This document shows positions 23,901-32,785 of a stretch of 64,000 nucleotides of DNA, piece by piece (the first letter of the stretch is position 1; each line of letters opens with the position of its first letter). The DNA comes from Carposina sasakii. Taxonomy: Eukaryota; Arthropoda; Insecta; Lepidoptera; Carposinidae. The DNA lies in NCBI GenBank assembly GCA_014607495.2, contig CP053150.1:6220495-6284494 (forward strand), given 5' to 3'. Position numbers and translations under genes: made by a program. Under the pieces are notes generated by a model. It saw only the letters and a list, made by a program, of their open reading frames with translations. It was not told the origin of the DNA and made no database searches.

Positions 23901-26900
23901 CACGCCTCGGTAAAGGTTTTTTATTAGCCTCCAAAGTGTTGGTTACATATACAACATAACTATTTATAAATGCAATGTTTAGCATTCCGTAAAAATTACA
24001 TAAAGGCCAACGACGAGTTTTTCGGCTGCAAGAAGCGAGAGAACACATTTGGTCCAAGGTGTCTACTCCGCCCTTAGTTTGATTGTAAAATTCTATCATC
24101 GTGGGCTTTTTAGTCATCTCATTAATTGTCCCTTCCTCATCACAAGTCGACAATAGAAATATTGTCTTTTGGGGCTTTGGCTTGTATGAAAGCAATGTCA
24201 GTTCCTGGTCATAACAGAAAATAGCTGTTCCTGTCTTCCGGGTCCGCTCATGCTGTAATTCTAACGGTATCTCCCTCTTATTAGCACGTAGAGTTCCAAC
24301 CAACGTCAACTTATACGGTTCTTTTACTAAACTTTTGGCTAGTGGTACCGAAGTGAACCAATTGTCCATAGTTATATTTCTATTTGTGCCGTGCACAGTC
24401 CGTGTCAATTTTTTGACAAAATATTCACCTAGTGGCAATCCATCCGTTTTAGTGAAAGAACCTAGATAGGGCTCGCCATCCACCATATACTTTGTAGAAT
24501 TATCTACCAACATTACAATTTTCACACCATATTTATTTGGTTTATTAGGAATATAAATTCTAAAAGGGCATCTGCCTCTGAAGCCCAATAATTGTTCATC
24601 GATGGTAAGGTAGCAACTAGGTTTATAGTTCTCTTGACATGTAACTGTAAAAAGATCCCACATATCTCGAAAAGGGGCATATACATCAGTCAATCTTCGC
24701 TGTTCGCGTGTATACTTATCGTCAAATCTGAGGCAGTTTATAAGAAAATCAAATCTCTCATTAGACATAGTACTACGGTATCGATTGCCACAGAAGGTAA
24801 CATCAAAAAGCTCCCTTGATGGTAAATGATTATCCTTCATTGCTGCAGATAATGTAAGGATCCCGATCAGAGCTCTAATTTCATTGGAATCTGTCTGTCT
24901 CTGGGTGGCTTTTACACCCTTGTATTTAACGTTTTTTATTGCTATCTCGGCATTAGTGTGGGTTACAATTAAATCAATCATACTATCAGTTACAAAAAAT
25001 AAAAAGCAGGAAAGCGGATCTAGTTCGTTTTTAGAATTACGCGTAGGCCCAGGTCTAATATGAACAATATTTCTTGAGGCCGTTCGGCTTCGTGAACTCG
25101 GTTTCACTGATGACCATTTGTGTTTGTCTTTTCCGCGAAGAATATTACGTGATGGTGTAATAATTAGTTCATGTGGTTGACCCGAAGTGCTAGGTAACGG
25201 GTCTTCAATTGATGAAGATCCACTTGCCTGAATATCTTCAGTAGAAGGCGATTGTTCTACTACAGGAAAAATCTCTTCCTCACCATCTGTTTCATAAGCC
25301 GGATCAGCCTCAAGGTGGTCTTCTTTCTCACTCGCAGAGCAGTCTTCGTCACTATTATCTTCTAACAATAGCCGAAGAATCGTATCTAAAATAAAAATAT
25401 ATACAAATAAAAATAATGTAGGTTCTTATTTCAGTGTAGGCAAATAAAGTACAAAGTTTACAGAACACCGAAATAATTATAACACCAAAAACGGAATGAA
25501 AAATAACTCTGCAAGAATAACGTTAATACTAACCTTCGTCGATTCGACGACTCATGGTGGGTCGAACGGCGTACACAGGGCCCCTACACAAAAAACACAC
25601 CCGTACACCGCTCGAGTTGCGGGTCGACTGAGATTAGCTGGAATCTGAAATGCGTACTACGACGCACTCAAAATTTACACCACTTTTTTTGACTCCGCGT
25701 CGTCGTTTCGACGAAGGTTAGTGATCTAGGGTTAATCTTACACATTCACTTACAGTATCATGCCAACTTTCATACTTTTACACATATTTGCGGGACCGTG
25801 GGGTTAAATATGCGAGAGCAAGAGAAATAGGACACACTTAAAATTGGATAATTTCTGAACATTCTACTAATATTAAAAACGCGAATATTTGTGAGTATGT
25901 ATGGATGAATGGATGGATGTTTGTTCCTCTTTCGCGTAAAAACTGCTGGAGCGATTTTAATAAAATTTGTTATGGAGTTAGCTGACACCCTGGATTAACA
26001 CATAGGCTAACTTTTATTCCGGGAAAATATTTTTATCCCGGGAAAATATTTTTATCCCGGATAGTTTCGACATTGTTTTTTCTGTAGTCCACGAGGACGA
26101 AGTCGCGGGCATCCACTAGTTGTTTTTAAATAAAGAAATAAATATTTCGTGATTTTCTAACGAAAAAGAAGGTCTAATTTTTATCCCGGGAAAATATTTT
26201 TATCCCGGATAGTTTCGACATTGTTTTTTCTGTAGTTCACGAGGACGAAGTCGCGGGCATCCACTAGTTTTTTGTAAATAAAGAAATAAATATTTCGTGA
26301 TTTTCTAACGAAAAAGAAGGTCTAATTTCTTTGAACAGGTAGTGGCGTATCTGGGATATTTTTTGTACTAACCCAGCCGATAGTAGGTTAAGTTAATAGA
26401 TATACCTACTTTGTTTGATACTCGTTGTCTTTTCAACCGACTTCAAAGAAAGGAGGTGGATAACTCCGCCAATTATGAACCGATTTGAACATATCTTTTT
26501 TCGGCGTATAGGTAAAACCTCAAGGGTGGTCCCATTTAAATTTAATAATAAAATAATTAACTTTTAAAAAAAAAAACCGACTTCAAATGCGTGAACACAA
26601 AAAAAATTAAAAATTAAAAAATAATTCCTAATATCTATTACCTAATACTATAATTTTCCAAAACTATGTCAAAGTAATTAAAGTTAAACCAGCTAAATAT
26701 CTTACAATAGTTATACTTATACAGGATGTTTTTTTGTGGCCACCTTTAACGAAGGGTACTTACTCTATACATGAAATAAAGTAAGTTTATGCCAAAAAAA
26801 ATGCTGGAAAAAAAAAATTTTTTTTGAAAAAATTTTTTAAATTCCTTGGTCGTGCGAAATTTATAGTGTCTAGTGTTTATGTTAGTTTTTTTATAGACAG

Positions 26901-29001
26901 ATATTAATTATTTTTCGTGAAAAAATCCTGCTACGCGCGTCTATGTGCATTTATGCAGAAAAACGCAGTCTATTTACTCAACTTTGGACCCAAATATTTT
27001 GGAAACCAGACACTTCCCGGGTATGCTTCCACGGAGAAAAATGATCGTGATGATGAGGAGATTCCGTAGTTTTCGGGAACGTTGACGACCAAAAATCATC
27101 CTGTATATTCTCCTAACAGTATGCCCGGGAAGAGAAGCAGCTGTCGTATTATACGTTTTTTTTCACTCCCAGATAAACATAGAAGCTGAACGGCACGATG
27201 CCTGATCAATATAAATAATAAATTAAATATAACATTACGATTTTGTATAAAAGTTCGTTCGTTAGTGCCTTTTCAATTATTTCTTCATCAAAAAATTACA
27301 CCATTTAATAAAAAATTGTCCATATGGGAATATTATGAGATTTATAGTGAAAATAATAGACTGGCCAACTTCTAGAAGCTCTGAAACTAAGTTGTTATGA
27401 TGAATCTAGTAGCACCTACCGATGACGATTCTTCTCCACTACGTAAGAAAAGAAACTTGAATAAAAATGATAAGACATTTTAAATACATGACAGTTTCTG
27501 GTACTGCTTTGAGGAAGTCGCTACAGATAATATGCGAAATAGTAATGATGAGGAGAACGTGGAGAAGAATGCTGTGGCAAATGAGATGGATTTTTATTTG
27601 AAAATAATTCGCCTAGATCGGAAAGCTGATCCTTACAAGTGGTGGTCAGCAAACGAAAAACAATACCCAAACCTCTCTAAATTTGCTAAAGTTTATTTTT
27701 CTTCTCCCGGGAGTAGCGTGTATAGTTTATAGTATATATTATGTAGTAATAGTATATGTATAGTGTATATAGAGGTTGTTTTCTGAAGCTGGTATCATTT
27801 ACGACGAAAGGCGTAATAGTTTGCAGTAGGGGGGTATTATTTTGATTACCATCAAATGCTGAAAAGCTTCTTTTTATCCATCACAACTTCCCACTGATTA
27901 ATTTCACTTATTAAAGTATTGTAATTTGGTAATAAATACAAATCTTGAGAAATATGATGTGTCTTTTTGTCCATGATTTGGTATTCAGCCGAATAGTAAG
28001 TATTATTCGGCTGAATACTGAATACCAAAAAAGAAAAGGCCGAATACTGAATAGTAGCTGAATATTTGTGGCATCTCTAGAAGTAACACCAACCCACCTG
28101 CCCAGCGTGGTGACTATGGGCAAATACCCCCCATGACAATAGGCTGATGAGGATGATGATGATCATCTTCCTAATCACAATTTTCACAAATGAAGTACAT
28201 AAGTATCACAAGAACTTTGTGAGTGATCCCAACTACAAAATTTGAAAATATACCACATTTTGACTTTTGAAAACTTAGTGTGGTACGACTATAAATATCA
28301 TGATATAAGCCTATTGGCTATTGACTTATTATTATTATTTTACCTCCATCAGAATGAGCTTTAGCATCTGCACCAGCAGCAAGTAATCTTGCAACAGCTA
28401 GGTAATTACCCCAATTGCAAGCTGAATGTAATGGTGTCCAACCGAGCTCAGTTTTTGCAGTTACTTTTGCACCATAACTTAGCAAACAACATATAACAGA
28501 TATATTGTTTTTATATGCAGCACGATGTAATGGGGTGTAGCCATCAGAATCCCTTGCATGCACAAGACCTGGCTGTGTTGATAATATCTGCTTCAGGGTA
28601 TCCATTTCAGCATTTTCAGCTGCCCACAACACATGATCTACTGGATTAGCTGAAACAAACATTCATTAGGTAAATAATAGGTATTTAACACCTGTGAATT
28701 CACTACTTTCACATTGGCTTCAGGTATATATTTATCACAATGGTTGTGTTGCGTGCCAAATTTTCTTCAAGCAAGACATTATGCATACTTCTATTTGATT
28801 AAGTTTCAATGAGCGATCAACAAATGTGTACTAACCTTTAGGGTCTTTCACTTCATCAACATCTTGATCTGCATCATCCCAACCTGATACAAACATACTA
28901 GCAGTTTCTGGGTTCTTTTTATATTGTTCTATTTCCTCTTGAATTTCTCTATAGTCTTTCATTTGTCTAGCCGCCTCTTCATCGGAGTCGTAATCGGACA
29001 T
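20956..29001 (-). CDS. ANKRD49: Ankyrin repeat domain-containing protein 49
   Basis: Three coding exons on the minus strand, 29001-28836, 28649-28344 and 21215-20956, join in matching phases (GT-AG introns of 186 bp and 7.1 kb) to give 243 residues, close to the ~239 I recall for human ANKRD49. The N-terminus is acidic (MSDYDSDEEAARQM). Ankyrin repeats follow from about residue 89: DGYTPLHRAAYKNN, then GWTPLHSACNWGNY, then DQTPLHLSCA. The family is described in vertebrates as a small nuclear/cytoplasmic ankyrin protein linked to transcriptional regulation (globin induction, spermatogenesis); its role in insects is not known to me. Intron 2 contains a whole piggyBac element in the same orientation. 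The gene is head to head with DDX51, with opposed retroposon arrays between them. Confidence 0.85.
21216..23225 (-). other. ANKRD49 intron 2, part 3' of piggyBac
   Basis: It contains an old CAGGGTG-MITE fragment (21425-21545), a GC-rich patch (22150-22330) and a half copy of the 19190-19316 hairpin (22430-22525). The rest is AT-rich and unrecognised. Confidence 0.5.
22150..22330. promoter_or_regulatory. GC-rich, CpG-rich patch with E-box in ANKRD49 intron
   Basis: The stretch is markedly GC-rich and CpG-rich within AT-rich surroundings and contains GGCACGTGTA (CACGTG E-box) and GCGCGCGCGCTCGCTCG. It could be an internal promoter or a 5' exon of an unannotated transcript. The minus-strand open frame through it (22308-22060) has no recognisable family. 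Confidence 0.3.
23230..25731 (-). mobile_element. Complete piggyBac-family transposon with TTAA duplication
   Basis: The 2502-bp element is flanked by TTAA at 23226-23229 and 25732-25735. Its ends are inverted: CCCTAGATTACTAACCTT on the left and, read on the minus strand, CCCTAGATCACTAACCTT on the right, one mismatch in 18. The subterminal motif ACTAACCTTCGTCG-TTCGAC recurs at about 23267-23288 and 25529-25549, like the internal repeats of known piggyBac elements. The single transposase gene is uninterrupted by stops. Together these point to a recent, possibly still competent insertion in ANKRD49 intron 2. Confidence 0.9.
23584..25555 (-). CDS. piggyBac transposase (DDE/DDD type), probably spliced
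   Basis: The main exon is 25385-23584. It has no in-frame ATG near its 5' end, but a 22-nt exon at 25555-25534 (ATG, then a GAAG/GTTAGT donor) and a TTTTATTTTAG acceptor remove a 148-bp intron. This gives a 607-residue protein whose N-terminus resembles that of the cabbage-looper piggyBac transposase. Catalytic aspartates are present at D270 (YLTIDEQLLG), D348 (NITMDNWF) and D449 (TKGGVDTLDQ), each offset by two from the D268/D346/D447 I recall. The C-terminus is the expected cysteine-rich zinc-binding domain (CAICPS ... CCTKC ... CGEHK ... CHKC). The enzyme cuts and pastes its element at TTAA in the nucleus. No frameshift or internal stop was seen. Confidence 0.9.
25863..26290 (+). mobile_element. 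Helitron with tandemly duplicated 3' end
   Basis: It starts TCTACTAATATTAAAAACGC and ends GGGCATCCACTAG at 26119, then a ~145-bp stretch including the Helitron 3' end (CCGGATAGTTTCGACATTG ... ATCCACTAG) plus flanking AAATAAAGAAATAAATATTT is repeated to about 26290. The second end at 26267 is intact. It lies in ANKRD49 intron 2, just 5' of piggyBac in gene orientation. Confidence 0.6.
26291..26721. other. Intronic repeat debris
   Basis: A fragment with TTTTCAACCGACTTCAAAGA and a later AAAACCGACTTCAAATG, typical of dispersed retroposon ends, lies at about 26428-26600. No gene was recognised. Confidence 0.35.
26722..27103 (+). mobile_element. CAGGGTG MITE, complete copy
   Basis: It starts CAGGATGTTTTTTTGTGGCC and ends AAAAATCATCCTG with flanking TA. 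It keeps the internal TGCATTTATGCAGAAAAACG core common to the other copies. Both termini carry a GGG to GGA type substitution. Confidence 0.7.
27430..28080 (+). pseudogene. hAT-family transposase remnant (C-terminal dimerisation domain)
   Basis: The frame 27532-27732 encodes a hAT C-terminal dimerisation motif (DPYKWWSANEKQYPNLSKFA, then VYFSSPGSSVYS) and then stops. The stretch upstream contains stops. Downstream are a hairpin of TATTCAGCCGAATA repeats (27977-28040) and a terminus-like GTGGCATCTCTAG at about 28069-28080. The matching left terminus was not found. It is clearly non-functional. Confidence 0.6.
28081..28343. other. SINE-tail fragment and 3' part of intron before ANKRD49 exon 2 donor
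   Basis: CCCACCTGCCCAGCGTGGTG at about 28090 matches the retroposon at 45270-45575, followed by a GATGATGAT tract. The rest is intron sequence. Confidence 0.4.
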
Positions 29002-29176
29002 ATTTGCCTAGTGAGTGCCTAATTTGGCTATTGAAGTACCTAAACTAAAATAAATAAACTAAAAAAATTAAATAAACCTAGAAGGATTATTTATAAACAG
29101 GTAATAGAATAGCGCAAAGGTAAAAAAGTACATACTACATACGAATTCTATAATAAATATTATGGTCGATTCCGAC

Positions 29177-30960
29177 ATTTTTTTTTTGTTTAGTTTATCC
29201 CGAAGGAAAGGCAAGGGGAACTAAGCCCATACAGCCATTGTCTTTAGTAAATGATTTCTGAATTTATGATGGATGATAATGATGATGATGAATGGAAACG
29301 TCGGGAAAATCCTCAAGAACAAGTGTAAAGTTAGTCAAAATGAAAAATTATTGCAGAAACAACTTACATGCGCCCATGAAGAGATCGTAATCCGGCTAAA
29401 GTTTCACTCGGCTTACCTGTGTATAAAACCATGCACACGCACTAGATTCACATCACAATTAAACAAAATATAACTTATCTACCAGAAAACATCACTTTAC
29501 GGACACATGCAAGCCATTTACAAATAATTTTTGATCTTCAGAAGAAAATTACACTTCCAGCTTTTCCCGCCGAATCCTCGATTCCGACAGTCACAATTTT
29601 TTTTTTTTTTTTAGTTTATCCCGAAGGAAAGGCAAGGGGAACTAAGCCCATACAGCCATTGTCTTTAGTAAATAATTTCTGAATTTATGATGGATGATAA
29701 TGATGATGATGAATGGAAACGTCGGGAAAATCCTCAAGAACAAGTGTAAAGTCAGTCAAAATGAAAAATTATTGCAGAAACAACTTACATGCGCCCATGA
29801 AGAGATCGCAATCCGGCTAAAGTTTTACTCGGCTTACCTGTGTATAAAACCATGCACACGCACTAGATTCACATCACAAGTAATCAAAATATAACTTATC
29901 TACCAGAAAACATCACTTTAAGGACACATGCAAGCCATTTACAAATAATTTTCGATTTTCACAAGAAAATTACACCTGCACCCTTCCAGCTTTTCCCGCC
30001 GAATCTCCCGACAGTCACAACTTATTCCAAATTTTTTTTTTAGTTTATCCCGAAGGAAAGGCAAGGGGAACTAAGCCCATACAGCCATTGTCATTAGAAA
30101 ATGATTTATGATGGACCATCCATCATTGAAGGATGATAATGATGATGATGAATGGAAACGTCGGGAAAATCCTCAAGAACAAGTGTAAAGTTAGTCAAAA
30201 TGAAAAACAATTGCAGAAACAACTAACTTATTCCTTTTTTTTTTGTTTAGTTTATCCCGAAGGAAAGGCAAGGGGAACTAAGCCCATACAGCCTATGATG
30301 GATGATAATGATGATGATGAATGGAAACGTCGGGAAAATCCTCAAGAACGGGTGTAAGTTTAGTGTAGATCAAAAAGAATTGCAGAAACAACTTACATGA
30401 GCCCATGAAGAGGTCGCATTCCGGCTAAAGTTTTACTCGGCTTACCTGCGTATAAAACCATGCACACGCACTAGATTCACATCACAAGTAATCAAAATAT
30501 AACTTATCTACCAGAAAACATCACTTTACGGACACATGCAAGCCATTTACAAATATTTTTTGATTTTCACAAGAAAATTACACCTGCACCCTTCCAGCTT
30601 TTCCCGCCGAATCCTAACTTATTCCTAAACCTTTCCTTTTTTTTTAAATAGTTTATCCCGAAGGAAAGGCAAGGGGAGCTAAGCCCATACAGCCATTGTC
30701 TTTAGTAAATGATTTCTGAATTTATGATGGATGAAAACCGCATAGCTATTGATATAGTAGTTTTTGAGATCCTAGGTAACAAACACATTTTGGGCGCCCT
30801 TCGCAACTTCATTTTATACTATGTATAGATGATGATGATGAATGGAAACGTCGGGAAAATCCTCAAGAACAAGTGTAAAATTAGTGAAAATGAAAAATAA
30901 TTGCAGAAACAACTTACATGGGCCCATGAAGAGATCGTATTCCGGCTGAAGCTAAACCTT
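29177..30960 (-). repeat. Array of A-tailed retroposon copies upstream of ANKRD49
   Basis: About five copies on the minus strand (approximately 29177-29580, 29598-30010, 30028-30232 truncated, 30233-30615, 30635-30960) belong to the same family as 3162-4595. The poly-T (A-tail) end of each faces ANKRD49, whose start codon is only ~175 bp from the first copy. The last copy is interrupted by an unrelated ~90-bp piece at 30736-30826. Short open frames inside (GATGATGATG tracts giving Met-rich peptides) are artefacts of the repeat. Confidence 0.75.
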
Positions 30961-31454
30961 TCCTCTGAGCACACACTTGGCACAGACTAAGTAGAGATGC
31001 TAACGCATTAGACTAGCGATGGGCGTTTATTAGTTAAATTTTAGTCGGAATACTCGAATCGACTAGTCCATCTACATTCGACGATTCAACGGTTTATCGT
31101 TCATTCGTAGACTAGTCGAATTCATAGACGGCTATTTTAAATAGTCTACGTTCATTTCGACGAGACCGCGTCGACGCGCGACGGTACGGCTTTTGAACGT
31201 AGTCGTGTAACATTCGACGAGAATGCGATGAGACGTTGACGTGGTAGGTAGGAGTCAAATGAATTGGAGCATTATTACTACCATACTTCCGTTCATATTT
31301 AAAAATACTTTTATTGTACTATCTCAAATTTATTCTGTCGATTGAAGAAAAAGGATCCTATTCACGTGCGTGAAAGAGAAACTAGAGTAGTGGATATAAA
31401 CTGGTTTTTACATTTCTCTAAACAGGTTCCTAGAATGTTTTGATTTTAAAGTAA
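30961..31454. other. Spacer with TCGA/CTAGTCGA-rich sequence
   Basis: The motif GACTAGTC and variants recur between about 31015 and 31220, giving several small palindromes. No gene was recognised. It lies in the interval between the divergent genes ANKRD49 and DDX51. Confidence 0.35.
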
Positions 31455-32055
31455 AAATAGTAAAATGGCCGTCATATTGAACTTTTTAGTTAAGGGTCGA
31501 ATTGCCTTCAATTTCAATATTTGAGGTTCCTGTCAGTTCCCAAACACATTTCCGGTGTCAAAAATAATAAAACTGGACGCCATTTTGAACTTTTTAGTTA
31601 AGGGTCGGATTGCCTTCAAATTCGATACCTGAGGTTCCTGGCAGTTCCCAAACACATTTCCAGTGTCAAAAATAGTAAAAGTGGCCGCCATTTTGAACTT
31701 GTTAGTTAAGTGCCGGATTGCTTCCAAAATCAATATCTGAGGTTCCTAGTAATTCCCAATCACATTTCCGGTGTCAAAAATAGTAAAAGTGGCCACCATT
31801 TTGAACTTTTTAGTTAAGTGCCGGATTACTTCTAAAACCGGTATCTGAGGTTCCTGGCAGTTCCCAAACACATTTCCGATGTCAAAAATAATAAAAGTGG
31901 GCGCAATTTTGAACTTTTTAGTTAAGGGCCGGATTGCCTTCAATTTCTTTATCTGAGGTACCTGGCAGTTCCCAAACCCATTTCCGGAGTCAAAAATAGT
32001 AAAAGTGGCTGCCATTTTGAACTTTTTAGTTACGTGCCGGATTGCTTCCAAAATC
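31455..32055. repeat. ~110-bp minisatellite, five to six units
   Basis: Units of about 105-115 bp repeat the core GCCATTTTGAACTTTTTAGT, CTGAGGTTCCTGGCAGTTCC and CACATTTCCGGTGTCAAAAA. Reading frames on the minus strand stay open across several units, but the peptide is purely repeat-derived. It sits in the middle of the ANKRD49-DDX51 promoter interval, between the two opposed retroposon arrays. Confidence 0.8.
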
Positions 32056-32177
32056 GTGAATGGTACGACCGTGTGGTACAGCAGCGCAGCAGCAAGCAAA
32101 GTAAATACAACATGGCGTTCGTTTGTTCTGGCGGTCGGTTTGTTTGTGAATTTTTCTGTTTATTTATTTGCTCCAGT

Positions 32178-32697
32178 AATGTTGAGTAAAACTTTAGTCG
32201 GAATACGATCTCTTCATGGGCTCATGTAAGTTATTTCTGCAATTCTTTTTGATCTTTACTAATTTTACACCCATTCTTGAGGATTTTACCGACGTTTCCA
32301 TTCATCATCATCAATATCATCCATCATGAATTCAAAAATCATTTACTAAAGACAATGGCTGTATGGGTTTAGTTCCCCTTGCCTTTCCTTCAGTTCAGTA
32401 TAAACTAAACAAAAAAAAATGTGTTCTGTGGTTTAAATAATCTCATGGTTTTATACGCAGGTAAGCCGAGTAAAACTTTAGCCGGATTACGATCTCTTCA
32501 TGGGCGCATGTAAGTTGTTTCTGCAATAATTATTTATTTTGACTAACTTTACACTTATTCTTGAGGATTTTCCCGACGTTTCCATTCATCATCATCATTA
32601 TCATCCATCATAAATTCAGAAATCATTTACTAAAGACAATGGCTGTATGGGCTTAGTTCCCCTTGCCTTTCCTCCGGGATAAACTAAACAAAAAAAT
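32178..32697 (+). repeat. Two A-tailed retroposon copies upstream of DDX51
   Basis: Two 5'-truncated copies (32178-32420 and 32445-32697) belong to the family at 3162-4595 and lie in the same orientation as DDX51. The A-rich tail of the second ends about 90 bp before the DDX51 start codon, so the DDX51 5' UTR or core promoter must lie in or next to it. Confidence 0.7.
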
Positions 32698-32785
32698 TAA
32701 ATAAGTTCATTGATTTGTGGAGTAATATATTCTTTGGACTTGTGTTTAAAAATTAAATTACTTTTCTGTGTGAATTAAATTTAAT

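Noticed and set aside
29273..30357. Three near-identical open frames (MIMMMMNGNVGKI type)
   Set aside because: They are by-products of tandem retroposon copies with GATGATGATG tracts, not a gene family.
31533..32099. Repetitive open frames (KFKMAATFTIFDTGNVFGN type)
   Set aside because: They read through a 110-bp minisatellite whose unit length often happens to keep frame; no start context or conserved family.
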